DNA of 64,000 nt from Microbacterium azadirachtae (GTDB taxonomy: Bacteria > Actinomycetota > Actinomycetes > Actinomycetales > Microbacteriaceae): the NCBI RefSeq assembly GCF_000956545.1, contig NZ_JYIT01000075.1:1-64000 (forward strand), given 5' to 3'. The notes beneath the pieces are model-generated. The model saw only the letters and a list, made by a program, of their open reading frames with translations, had not been told where the DNA came from and did not search any database. Shown piece by piece: positions 17,044-25,376 of this stretch. The position numbers and the translations under genes were made by a program. Numbering within the stretch: the stretch's first letter is position 1; every line of letters begins with the position of its first letter.

Positions 17044-18315
17044 CTACATAGATATTTGCCCCCGCCACCTAGCGAGAAGACTCGTCAGTCGCGACCCGAA
17101 ATCGGCCGGGTCGACATCGCCTGCGATCGGACACGTCACCTTCAGCTGGTCAAAACCGGCTCGACGAATATAGTCCACAAATGCATATGTGTAGGGCACC
17201 GCGGGGCGGCGAATTACCTCCGCTACCTCGACATGTTGATTATTGATGGAACTGCCTGCAGAGTCGTCGAGGAAGTTTAGAATTAGGAATCTGTCGAGCC
17301 CGGCCAGGTCATTCTGCTCCGCTACAGCCGCCTGTACAGCTGCGAGACGAGTCACGTCGTATTCAGTGCGGCGATACCCTCGCAGTGCGCTTTCGTGCGC
17401 TCGAATGAGGAGCGATTTCGATGCCGCGGATGTTGCAGCATCGACCTCGATAAACGCGTTCAAATTGTGCGGCGCGAGGTAGAGCCCGCTGCCGGGTCTC
17501 GGTCGCGTGAATAGAGACCGAATCAATGACGATCCATGACCAGAAACGTCGCAGTCGACGGCGCCAATTGCGCCGATGACCACGGAAGCGGGAGAGATCC
17601 TCAGGTTGTTGGAGATAACCGACACACATTCGGCGAGAGCCGACGACTTTACTTCGTATTGGCGTCCGAAAGCCCAGCTCGGTTGCGCTGCCCAAGACAG
17701 ACGACCTGCATGGCGATGAAGCAAGTGTTCAATATGCGCGAGATTTCGCTCACTTCGCCCTACCCACTCACTCGATCGCTCGAGCAGCGCGACATCGATC
17801 GGATGAACCGGGGCTTTCAGCGGCCTGGTGTCGAGGAGCGCTCGCAAGTCCTGTTTGAGGTCGTGCATGCCTGCACCGTCCGCGAACATGTGGCCAACGG
17901 TGATGATCGCCTCCGACCCTCCGCAGTCGAGCTCCCGGGCGCCAATCCGAATGGCGGGTCCCGACTGCGCGAATGGATCAGCTCTCGCTTCGCGGGCATG
18001 CCGTGCTTCGATCGAATCGAGCGACAGCGCCGCAGTTGTCTCGACGACCGCGGACGATGTCTCGCGCGCGACCTGAGTTGGGCGCTGATCGACGCTGAGG
18101 CTAAATGCTGGCGCGATCACGGGCGTTTCAAAGCTGGTCCGCAGGATTTCGTGGCGAGCAACAAGCTCGTTCGCTGCGCTCTCGATCGCCGAGATCGGCT
18201 TCGCCGTGGTCACACGACAATTCAGGGCCGTGGCGGTCTCTGGATACCCGGCCGCCAAGTAGTCGAAATACGCGGTCTGTCCGGAGGTGAGGCCCGCCGA
18301 GCGTGATACTCCCAC
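17044..18315 (-). CDS. Stand-alone condensation-domain-like acyltransferase (first of two)
   Basis: A 423-residue member of the condensation/acyltransferase superfamily and the first gene of the island operon. The HxxxDG motif is ITVGHMFADGAGM (His142, Asp146, Gly147). GLTSGQTAYFDYLAAGYPE at the N-terminus matches the opening helix of C domains, and LVARHEILRTSFE is the well-known (L..RH..LRT.F) element. FLILNFLDDSAG occupies the position of the later N-F-x-D-like motif. It starts with GTG at 18315, preceded by CGGAG. It may act with the carrier of the dehydrogenase fusion, as the second copy may act with the stand-alone carrier; that pairing is a guess. Confidence 0.8.
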   Translation of the reverse strand: MGVSRSAGLTSGQTAYFDYLAAGYPETATALNCRVTTAKPISAIESAANELVARHEILRTSFETPVIAPAFSLSVDQRPTQVARETSSAVVETTAALSLDSIEARHAREARADPFAQSGPAIRIGARELDCGGSEAIITVGHMFADGAGMHDLKQDLRALLDTRPLKAPVHPIDVALLERSSEWVGRSERNLAHIEHLLHRHAGRLSWAAQPSWAFGRQYEVKSSALAECVSVISNNLRISPASVVIGAIGAVDCDVSGHGSSLIRSLFTRPRPGSGLYLAPHNLNAFIEVDAATSAASKSLLIRAHESALRGYRRTEYDVTRLAAVQAAVAEQNDLAGLDRFLILNFLDDSAGSSINNQHVEVAEVIRRPAVPYTYAFVDYIRRAGFDQLKVTCPIAGDVDPADFGSRLTSLLARWRGQISM

Positions 18316-18659
18316 GTGACTCCGTTCCTGAGGGTTGAAGCGCCGAGGGCTGTGGGGAACGCGCGCTTTCTGGCTCGACCAGCAGGTCGCGGTCGTCTGG
18401 ACAGCATAGAGCGCGGTCTCGACTAAGTAGGGGAAATTGGGACAGGGCCTGCGTGGCCGCTGGGACTCGGGCTCGTGTTGGCTTCCACTTCCTCGCTCGG
18501 GGAAGGTGGCGCGTGTAGCGGAGCGGAGCGCGACACCTGACCCCTATCTCGCTGAGTTCAGATCGTTCTCTACCTCGCCTCCCGTTCCTGCGCTGAGTCC
18601 TCCGGCGTGATCGACGGTCGAATCCGGAAGAGCATAAAAGGTCAGACTTATGGACAGCG
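18316..18659. other. Island right-end non-coding region upstream of the operon
   Basis: These 344 bases between the first island gene and the right junction hold no convincing gene. They must contain the operon promoter if transcription starts inside the island, but no good -35/-10 pair stands out. A short imperfect hairpin (CCACTTCC with GGAAGGTGG, about 18482-18510) and TAAAAGGT at 18635-18642, the inverted partner of ACCTTTTA at 1141-1148, are the only structures noted. Confidence 0.5.
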
Positions 18660-18665
18660 GCCAAC
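18660..18665. repeat. Right copy of 6-bp direct repeat GCCAAC at island boundary
   Basis: The six bases match 1116-1121. From here the HNH frame continues with ANLCCLCRGHHG, in the register expected from the left part. Confidence 0.7.
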
Positions 18666-18826
18666 CTGTGCTGCCTCTGCCGCGGGCACCACGGCCTGAA
18701 ACACCCCGACCAGGACGACCGATGGCGCTAGACCGCGACCCCGCACCCCGGCGGCATCATCGAATGGACCAGCCCCGACGCCACACCTACACCGACACCC
18801 CATCGCCCCGCGTCCAGTTCACCTGA
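18660..18826 (+). pseudogene. DUF222/HNH endonuclease, 3' part
   Basis: The frame reads ANLCCLCRGHHGLKHPDQDDRWR, the second half of the HNH motif in DUF222/HNH proteins, then meets a TAG. GGIIEWTSPD follows in the same frame, and after a frameshift HTYTDTPSPRVQFT ends at TGA 18824-18826; these are the usual C-terminal elements of the family. It completes the gene begun at 573-1121, which makes the island insertion visible. The internal stop and frameshift show the gene is dead irrespective of the insertion. Confidence 0.85.
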
Positions 18827-18927
18827 GCCGTCGCTCCGGCCGACCGCACGGTCGCCCTGCCCTCGCGTCGCAGTGCCGGGTTACGATCAAGACGCGGGCG
18901 CACCGCGGCGCCCGGTGAGAGGGACGC

Positions 18928-19965
18928 ATGCACGCCACCAACACCGCCGACGTCGCCACAACCAGCACCGAGGAAGGGTCGTCGTCGCACGCCGGCTCGT
19001 CCGGCGCCATCGACGCCGCCGAGTTCGCCCGCCAGACCTCCGCCATCCTCGCCTCGATCACCGCGGTGATCGACGGCAAGGACGACGCCGTGCGCAGCGC
19101 TCTCGTCTGCCTCCTCGCCGAGGGGCATCTGCTCGTCGAGGACGTCCCTGGCGTCGGCAAGACCATGCTCGCCCGCGCCTTGGCCGCGAGCATCGACGCG
19201 ACAGTGCGCCGGATCCAGTTCACGCCCGACCTGCTCCCCGGCGACGTCACGGGCGTGAGCGTCTACAACCCCGTCGCGCAGGAGTTCGAGTTCAAGCCCG
19301 GCGCCGTGTTCGCGCACATCGTGATCGCCGACGAGATCAACCGCTCCTCCCCCAAGACCCAGTCGGCGCTGCTGGAGGCCATGGAGGAGCATCAGGTCAC
19401 TGTGGACGGGCACTCGCGGCCGCTGCCGGACCCGTTCCTCGTCGTCGCCACCCAGAACCCGCTCGAGATGGAGGGCACGTACGCGCTCCCCGAGGCGCAG
19501 CGCGACCGCTTCATGATGCGCATCTCGATGGGCTACCCCGATGCGGCCGCAGAGACCCTGATGCTCCGTCAGCGCGACACCGCGAACCCGCTCGACGCGA
19601 TCCGGCCGGTGCTCGCGGCGACCGACGTGCGCGCCCTGATCACCTGGGCGCGGGCGGTGCACGTCGCCCCCGCACTCGAGGAGTACGCGGTGGCCCTGTC
19701 GCAGGCCACGCGCTCCGACCCGAATCTTCACCTCGGCGCGAGCCCGCGGGCGACCCTCCAGCTCGTCCGCGCGGCGAAGGTGCAGGCGGCGCTGGACGGC
19801 CGCGACTACGTCATCCCCGACGATCTCATCGCGCTGCTGCCGGAGGTCTTCGCGCACCGCCTCATCGCCGCTCGCGGCCTGCACCGAGCCGGCGCCCGCC
19901 CCATCGAGGCGGCGCTCGAGGGGATCGTGCGGCGCATCCCGGTCCCGGTGGGCCTGCCGAGGTGA
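18928..19965 (+). CDS. MoxR-family AAA+ ATPase
   Basis: A 345-residue MoxR ATPase: Walker A EDVPGVGKTMLARALA, Walker B IVIADEINRSSPK, sensor 1 VVATQNPLEMEGTYALPEAQ and arginine-finger region DRFMMRISMGYP. MoxR proteins are thought to act as chaperones with DUF58 and VWA partners. It heads a three-gene operon with a DUF58 protein (GTGA overlap at 19962) and a transglutaminase-like membrane protein. This trio is common in actinobacteria and is associated with envelope or secreted-complex assembly. The first 30 residues are a low-complexity Thr/Ser stretch. Confidence 0.93.
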   Translation: MHATNTADVATTSTEEGSSSHAGSSGAIDAAEFARQTSAILASITAVIDGKDDAVRSALVCLLAEGHLLVEDVPGVGKTMLARALAASIDATVRRIQFTPDLLPGDVTGVSVYNPVAQEFEFKPGAVFAHIVIADEINRSSPKTQSALLEAMEEHQVTVDGHSRPLPDPFLVVATQNPLEMEGTYALPEAQRDRFMMRISMGYPDAAAETLMLRQRDTANPLDAIRPVLAATDVRALITWARAVHVAPALEEYAVALSQATRSDPNLHLGASPRATLQLVRAAKVQAALDGRDYVIPDDLIALLPEVFAHRLIAARGLHRAGARPIEAALEGIVRRIPVPVGLPR

Positions 19966-21308
19966 GCCGGCGGGAGCGGCCGCGACACGCGGCGGATCCG
20001 CCCGGCCGCAGGATGACCGGGCGCGGGGTGAGCACGCTCCTCGCCGGGATCCTGCTCGCCATCGCCGCGAACGTGCTCGCCGCTCCCGTGCTGCTCTACG
20101 TCGCCGCGCTGCTGTTCGGCATGCTCGTGCTCGCCGCGCTGTTCGTGTTCGCACCGCGCCGGCGCATCCGAGTCGACCGCACCGTCGCGGCCGACCTGCT
20201 GACCGTCGGCGACGACACCACCGTCCGGATGCGCGTCGAGGTGCGCACCGTGATGCGGCCGCCCGCCGGCCTCTGGCGCGACGTCCTCCCGCCCGCCGTG
20301 CTCGGCTCCGCGACCGGGAGCTTCCCCGCCGCCGATGCCGAGGCCGTTCCCGGGGGCACCGCGATGACGATGGTCTATCCGATCTCGGGCGTGCGCCGCG
20401 GGCTGGCCTCTCTGGGCCCCCTGCAGCTGACCACGTCGGATCCGTTCGGTCTGTTCGCCCGCACAGACGAGCTCGGCGACGTCACCCCGATCACGATCGT
20501 CCCCGCCGTGCTGCCGCTGCCTCGGCTCGCCGACCGCACCGGACGCGCCGGAGGCACCGCGCAGACGTCCTCTCACCGCCTCGGGCAGGGAACCGACAAC
20601 CTCTCCCCCCGCCGGTACGTGCCGGGCGACTCGATGCGCCGGATCCACTGGCGCGCCACCGCGCACCGCGGCGATCTCATGGTGCGGCAGGAGGAGCAGG
20701 AGTCCAGCCCCGACGCGCTGGTCGTCCTCGACCGCGCCGGAGCACGCTGGCAGAACGCGGACGGCGAGACCGACCTGAACGGCTTCGACCGTGCCGTGAC
20801 GGCGTGCGCGTCGATCGCCGTGCACCTGGTGGATCAGGGCTTCGCCGTCGACGTGGTCGATGCGACCGGGGTGCTCATCGGCCGGCTGCGCGGCGCCGAG
20901 GACGAACGCGACGGTCTCCTGGTGAGCCTCGCGGGCACCTCGCCGCGCTCCGGCGAGCGCGACCACGGACTCCCGGCCGCGGCCGAGGGCCACACCGTCG
21001 GCCCGCTCGTCGTCATCACCGGCACGATCGACCCCGCCGACGCCGGATCCCTGCCCCACGGCGGCGCCGGATCCCCGATCCTGCTGGCGACCTCGACGAC
21101 GGCCGACGCGCTGGCCGCCGCCGGGATGCAGGGCTGGGCGACGGCCGCCCTGGGCGACGACCCCGCCGACGCCTGGACCGACGCCGGCGCCGCCGAGCCC
21201 GGATCCGCCACCGTGGACGCCGGCGCCGCCCCCCTCGCCCGGTCCTCCGGGAGCCCCAGACGAACAGATGCCGCCGGCGCGGAGACGGAGTCGGCCCATG
21301 TCCGCTGA
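19962..21308 (+). CDS. DUF58 domain-containing membrane-associated protein
   Basis: A 448-residue protein. Two adjacent membrane segments lie near the N-terminus (GVSTLLAGILLAIAANVLAA and VLLYVAALLFGMLVLAALFV). The DUF58 core then shows DPFGLFAR, the hallmark LSPRRYVPGDSMRRIHWRATA and LMVRQEEQES. The C-terminal 60 residues are Ala/Gly-rich and probably disordered. The GTG at 19962 overlaps the MoxR stop (GTGA); an ATG at 20013 is an alternative start. Expected to work with the MoxR ATPase and the transglutaminase-like protein encoded next. Confidence 0.9.
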   Translation: MSRRERPRHAADPPGRRMTGRGVSTLLAGILLAIAANVLAAPVLLYVAALLFGMLVLAALFVFAPRRRIRVDRTVAADLLTVGDDTTVRMRVEVRTVMRPPAGLWRDVLPPAVLGSATGSFPAADAEAVPGGTAMTMVYPISGVRRGLASLGPLQLTTSDPFGLFARTDELGDVTPITIVPAVLPLPRLADRTGRAGGTAQTSSHRLGQGTDNLSPRRYVPGDSMRRIHWRATAHRGDLMVRQEEQESSPDALVVLDRAGARWQNADGETDLNGFDRAVTACASIAVHLVDQGFAVDVVDATGVLIGRLRGAEDERDGLLVSLAGTSPRSGERDHGLPAAAEGHTVGPLVVITGTIDPADAGSLPHGGAGSPILLATSTTADALAAAGMQGWATAALGDDPADAWTDAGAAEPGSATVDAGAAPLARSSGSPRRTDAAGAETESAHVR

Positions 21309-23610
21309 GTCCAGCGCCTACGCGGGACCCGCGCGGCGGCCGCTCGCCGAGGGCGGGCCCGTCGCCGCCGCCCTGCTCACGGCCCTGGGTCTGGTCGTGG
21401 GCGTGTGGCCCCTGTCGACCGTGGTGCAGCCGGGCAGCTGGAGCGCAGGCGCCACCGGCGTCGCCACCACCGTGATCCTGGCGGGGGCCGCGGTGCGGCT
21501 GCTCGCCCGCCGTGCACCGGCATGGGTCGCGATCCCGGCCGTTCCCGTCGTGCAGCTCATCGCCGGCGCGATCGCCCTGACCGTCTTCGCTGCGCGCCAG
21601 CTCGGCACGGCGTGGCTGCTGCCGACGCCCGAGGTGTGGCGCGCCGTCGACGCCCTCGTCTCGGCGGCGCTCGGCGAGATCCGCGGCGGCGTCGCCCCAC
21701 TGGCCTCCACGCCGGCGCTGGCGGTGTCGATCGCTTTCGCCGCCGGGCTCATCGCCGTCGTCCTGGACCTGGTGCTGGTGCCGCTGCGCTCGCCGATCGT
21801 GGCCGCGGTCCTGGTCTCGCTGCTCGGTGCGGTGCCCGCGATCGTCGTGCACCACGGCGTGGACCCGGTGTGGTTCATCGGTCTCGCCATCGTGATCCTG
21901 CTGTTCCTGCGCGTGCGCTTCCGTCCCACCGGATCCTCCCGGGCGCCGGAGGAAGACGGCCCGGCGCGCGAAGGAGCCCGCACGGCCGCCGCGGCGCCGG
22001 CACCGACGCGTCGCCTCCCGGCCGTCATGATCGGCGCGCTCGCGATCGTCGCGGCGCTGGTCGTCGCACCGCTCCTGCCGGTGTCGGCGGCGGGAATCAG
22101 CACCGGCGGCGGCACCACCACCCTCAGCGCCACCCTCAACCTCGGCCAGGACCTGCGTCGCCCCTCCCCCGTCACGGCCCTCACCCTCATCACTCAGGAC
22201 GGCACGCCCCCCTATCTGCGCATCGCCACGCTCAGCCGGTTCGACGGCTCGACCTGGCAGCCGGATCGTCCCGCCACCGTGCCGCTCTCGCAGGGCTTCG
22301 GCGAGGTGATCGCCCCCGACGGCGTCGCCGTGCATACGGGCAAGACCACGGTGCGCACCGCAGGGATCGCCGGATCCTGGCTCCCGGTGCCGTACCAGGC
22401 CACCGGCGTGCGCGGCGAGACCGGCACCTGGAACGCCGCCGCCGACAACCGGACGGTGGTCGCCGCCAACGCCGACGCAGCGGATCAGAACTACACGATC
22501 GACACGAAGACGCTCGTGCCCACGCTCGACCAGATCCGCGCCGCCAGCGCCTCCGGATCGGACGCGCCGGCGGAGCTGCGCGCGCTGCCGTCCGACCTTC
22601 CCGCCATCATCTCCGACGATGCGCGTCAGGTGATCGGCGGGGCGACCAACGACTACGACCGGCTGATCGCGCTGCAGACGTGGTTCCGGGCCGGGTTCCG
22701 CTACTCGCTGCAGACGCCCGTCGACGACCGCTTCGACGGCACGAACGTCGATGCCGTGGCGAAGTTCCTCACGGTGCGCGAAGGCTACTGCGTGCACTTC
22801 GCCGGAGCGTTCGCGCTCATGGCGCGCTCGCTGGGGATGCCGACACGCATCGTGGTCGGCTACCTTCCGGGCACGGCGACCGATCGCCGCTCCGACGACG
22901 GCAAGGTCGTCTTCGAGGTGTCCTCGGATCAGCTGCATTCGTGGCCGGAGGTGTACTTCTCCGGCATCGGCTGGATCCCGTTCGAGCCGACCGCGAGCCG
23001 GGGCGTGCCGACCGCGTTCGCGGCGGCGACCGGTTCGGGTTCCGGCAGCGACACCGCCGCGACGACGGGCCCGACGCCGGTGCCGACCTCGACGGGGGGC
23101 ACGAAGGATCCGAAGAACCTCGACGTGCCCGAGGCTGGCGCCACGGGCTCCGCCACCCCGAACGGCCTTCTCACGGCACCGGTGCTCTGGACGATGGGCG
23201 GCGTGGTCGTCGTGCTGCTGATGCCCGCGGCCCTGCGTCGCCTGCAGATCGTGAGACGCCGCTCCGCCGCGCGCCGCGGGGACGCCGCGGCCGCGTGGAC
23301 GGAGCTGCGCGCCGCGCTGCAGGATCTGGGGCTGCCGGCGCCGCCCGCGGAGTCGCCGCGACGCCGCGGCGAGCGGCTGGTGCGGGAACGCGGCGTGGAT
23401 CCTGCCGCCATGGAGGCGCTGGTGCGGGCGATCGAGAGAACGAGTTACGCGCCGCCCGGATCGTCGGCGGACGCCGGCGACCTCCGCGCACCGCTCGACG
23501 CGATCCGCCGCGCGCTCCGACGGCAGGTGTCCCGCCGAGACAGGATCGCCGCCGCGCTCATCCCGCGGTCGCTTCTCGGCGCCCGCCTGCTCGCGGCCTC
23601 CGCCTCCTGA
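21298..23610 (+). CDS. TgpA-like transglutaminase domain membrane protein
   Basis: A 770-residue protein with a block of membrane helices in residues 20-220 (DUF3488-type), a large extracytoplasmic part holding a transglutaminase-like core (catalytic Cys in REGYCVHFAGAFALMARSLG, His in LHSWPEVYFSGIGWIPFEPT), one more membrane helix near residue 630 (VLWTMGGVVVVLLMPAAL) and a cytoplasmic tail. The Cys-His-Asp machinery looks intact. The ATG at 21298 overlaps the end of the DUF58 gene. It is the third member of the MoxR-DUF58-TgpA operon. Confidence 0.92.
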   Translation: MSAESSAYAGPARRPLAEGGPVAAALLTALGLVVGVWPLSTVVQPGSWSAGATGVATTVILAGAAVRLLARRAPAWVAIPAVPVVQLIAGAIALTVFAARQLGTAWLLPTPEVWRAVDALVSAALGEIRGGVAPLASTPALAVSIAFAAGLIAVVLDLVLVPLRSPIVAAVLVSLLGAVPAIVVHHGVDPVWFIGLAIVILLFLRVRFRPTGSSRAPEEDGPAREGARTAAAAPAPTRRLPAVMIGALAIVAALVVAPLLPVSAAGISTGGGTTTLSATLNLGQDLRRPSPVTALTLITQDGTPPYLRIATLSRFDGSTWQPDRPATVPLSQGFGEVIAPDGVAVHTGKTTVRTAGIAGSWLPVPYQATGVRGETGTWNAAADNRTVVAANADAADQNYTIDTKTLVPTLDQIRAASASGSDAPAELRALPSDLPAIISDDARQVIGGATNDYDRLIALQTWFRAGFRYSLQTPVDDRFDGTNVDAVAKFLTVREGYCVHFAGAFALMARSLGMPTRIVVGYLPGTATDRRSDDGKVVFEVSSDQLHSWPEVYFSGIGWIPFEPTASRGVPTAFAAATGSGSGSDTAATTGPTPVPTSTGGTKDPKNLDVPEAGATGSATPNGLLTAPVLWTMGGVVVVLLMPAALRRLQIVRRRSAARRGDAAAAWTELRAALQDLGLPAPPAESPRRRGERLVRERGVDPAAMEALVRAIERTSYAPPGSSADAGDLRAPLDAIRRALRRQVSRRDRIAAALIPRSLLGARLLAASAS

Positions 23611-23643
23611 TCCGGCGACCTCGTCGCGCCCGCCGGATCCGCG

Positions 23644-24309
23644 TCACTCGCCCGTCGCCGCCGTCGGCGACACGCCCTCCCGCGCGGATCCGGGACGCGC
23701 CGGCTCGGCGTCGCCGCGGCGCCGATGCCACCAGCGCAGCACGTGGTCGATGCCGAATCCCAGGATCACGGCGAACACCACCGCGATCCCCACGCCCAGC
23801 AGCGGGTTGTCGTGCACCCACTGCCCGGCGAGGAGGCCGATGCCGAGGGCGTACGCCACCCAGGTGAGGCACGCGAACAGGTCGAACAGGAAGAACCGCC
23901 GATGCGGATAGCCCGTCTGCCCCGCCATGTAGTTCACGGCGACCCGGCCCCACGGGATGTACCGCGCGGTGAAGATGAGGGCGGCTCCCCGCTTGTCGAG
24001 CTCGTATCGTGCCCACTCGAACATCTTGTGCACGCGCGGGCGACGCATCCACGCCCACCGCTCAGTCCCGATCGTGCTCCCCAGCAGGTACGCCATGTTG
24101 TCGCCCGCGACCGCCCCGACCAGCGCGACGATCCCCAGCACCAGGAGGTTCGGCTCCCCGTTGTGCAGGGACAGGGCCGCGAGCGCCACGAGCGCCGTCT
24201 CGCTGGGGAGGATGGTCGCGAAGCCGTCGATGAAGAAGAACACCAGCAGCACGGGAAACAGCCAGAGCTGTCCGGCGGCGTGCAGCAGCCAGGCGTTCAG
24301 CAGGTCCAT
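23644..24309 (-). CDS. DedA family (SNARE-associated) membrane protein
   Basis: A 221-residue integral membrane protein with four or five helices. DedA hallmarks are visible: FFFIDGFATILPSETALVAL, GAVAGDNMAYLLGSTIG, the FTARYIPWGRVAVNYMAGQT block with the conserved Arg and Gly, and FFLFDLFACLTWVAYALG. DedA proteins include flippases for undecaprenyl phosphate and phospholipids and affect proton balance. The start MDLLNAWLLH at 24309 is preferred over an upstream in-frame GTG at 24348. It stands alone between a plus-strand operon and trhO. Confidence 0.9.
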   Translation of the reverse strand: MDLLNAWLLHAAGQLWLFPVLLVFFFIDGFATILPSETALVALAALSLHNGEPNLLVLGIVALVGAVAGDNMAYLLGSTIGTERWAWMRRPRVHKMFEWARYELDKRGAALIFTARYIPWGRVAVNYMAGQTGYPHRRFFLFDLFACLTWVAYALGIGLLAGQWVHDNPLLGVGIAVVFAVILGFGIDHVLRWWHRRRGDAEPARPGSAREGVSPTAATGE

Positions 24310-24408
24310 GCGCACCACGCTACGGCGCGGCCCGGGCGCCGTCGTCATCCCCTGGAGTGATGTTCCGAACTGTTCACCCCGACCGCGGTAGGGCGCCCTT
24401 CCGCCGGA

Positions 24409-25305
24409 TCACGCCGCGTCGGCGTGCTCCTGGCAGGGCACGGCGACGCACTCCGCGCAGACGACCGCCTGGTGGCGGCACGACGGATCGGGGCAGTTGG
24501 CCGTGCGGTTCGTGGCCGTTCCGCACCCGGCGCAGACGCCGATGACGGCGGCGTGATCGGAGAAGTCCACGGATCCGCGTCCGTCGAACACGTACAGCGA
24601 TCCGTCCCAGAGCCCGTCATCGCCGAAGCGCTCGCCGTAGCGGACGATGCCGCCCTCCAGCTGGTACACCTCGCCGAACCCGCGGGCCGTCATCAGGCTC
24701 GAAAGCACCTCGCAGCGGATCCCGCCCGTGCAGTACGTGACGACCGGACGTCCCTTGAGGTCGTCGTACGCACCCGAGTCGAGAAGGCCGACGAAGTCCC
24801 GCGTGGTCTCCACATCGGGCACGATCGCGCCGCGGAACCGGCCGATCTGCGCCTCCAGGGCGTTGCGCCCGTCGAAGAACACGACCTCGTCGCCGCGCTC
24901 GGCCACCAGGTCGTGCAGGGCATCCGGGGTGAGCCTGGCGCCTCCGCCGACCACTCCCTGCTCGTCGACGCGCAGCTCGTCCGGGGCGCCGAACGAGACG
25001 ATCTCGTCACGCACCTTGACGCTCAGCTTCGGGAAGTCGGCGCTGCGTCCCTCGGCGTCGACCGCGGTGCCCTCGCTCCACTTCACGTCGGCGCCCCGGA
25101 ACGGCGCGTACGCGCGGAACGAGCGCAGCCACTTCTTCACCGCGGGGAGGTCGCCGCCGAGGGTTCCGTTGATGCCGTGCGCGGAGATCAGGATCCGGCC
25201 GCGCAGGTTCAGCGCCTCGCACAGGTCGCGCTGCCAGAGCCGGATCGCCTCGGGGTCCGGGAGTGGCGCGAAGGCGTAGAACAGCACGATCTTCGGGGTG
25301 GGCAC
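24409..25305 (-). CDS. trhO: tRNA uridine(34) hydroxylase TrhO (rhodanese family)
   Basis: A 298-residue YceA/TrhO protein. The N-terminal acylphosphatase-like domain has [16 protein letters not shown]; the rhodanese domain has [20 protein letters not shown] and the active-site loop [15 protein letters not shown] with the catalytic Cys. The C-terminal part carries Cys pairs ([24 protein letters not shown]) that could bind a metal. TrhO performs prephenate-independent hydroxylation of U34 in some tRNAs. The start is a GTG at 25305 giving [12 protein letters not shown], the usual beginning of the family. Confidence 0.93.
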   Translation of the reverse strand: MPTPKIVLFYAFAPLPDPEAIRLWQRDLCEALNLRGRILISAHGINGTLGGDLPAVKKWLRSFRAYAPFRGADVKWSEGTAVDAEGRSADFPKLSVKVRDEIVSFGAPDELRVDEQGVVGGGARLTPDALHDLVAERGDEVVFFDGRNALEAQIGRFRGAIVPDVETTRDFVGLLDSGAYDDLKGRPVVTYCTGGIRCEVLSSLMTARGFGEVYQLEGGIVRYGERFGDDGLWDGSLYVFDGRGSVDFSDHAAVIGVCAGCGTATNRTANCPDPSCRHQAVVCAECVAVPCQEHADAA

Positions 25306-25376
25306 CAGGAGATTCTAGGCGTGCGATCCGCCCGCGCCCGCCCGGGTCCGCCCCGGATGCGCCCGGCCCGCCCGGA

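Larger units (their letters stand above)
1122..18659. mobile_element. Genomic island carrying a biosynthetic gene cluster, inserted in an HNH pseudogene
   Basis: This 17.5-kb block separates two halves of one HNH gene. Its base composition is visibly lower in GC than the flanks, with A/T-rich third positions in places. It holds an IS5-type transposase remnant just inside the left junction, then about 13 genes all on the minus strand. Near the ends lies an inverted 8-mer (ACCTTTTA at 1141-1148; TAAAAGGT at 18635-18642), 19 and 17 bases from the junctions. No integrase, recombinase or intact transposase was found, so how it moved is unknown. The stretch 1431-1716 after the transposase remnant holds no convincing gene. 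Confidence 0.8.

Noticed and set aside
10364..18315. Modular NRPS or PKS
   Set aside because: Adenylation, carrier and condensation functions are all on separate short genes; no multidomain NRPS/PKS protein exists here.
18787..20154. A minus-strand open frame over the MoxR gene
   Set aside because: The plus strand encodes a complete MoxR ATPase; the minus frame is Arg/Gly-rich with no motif.
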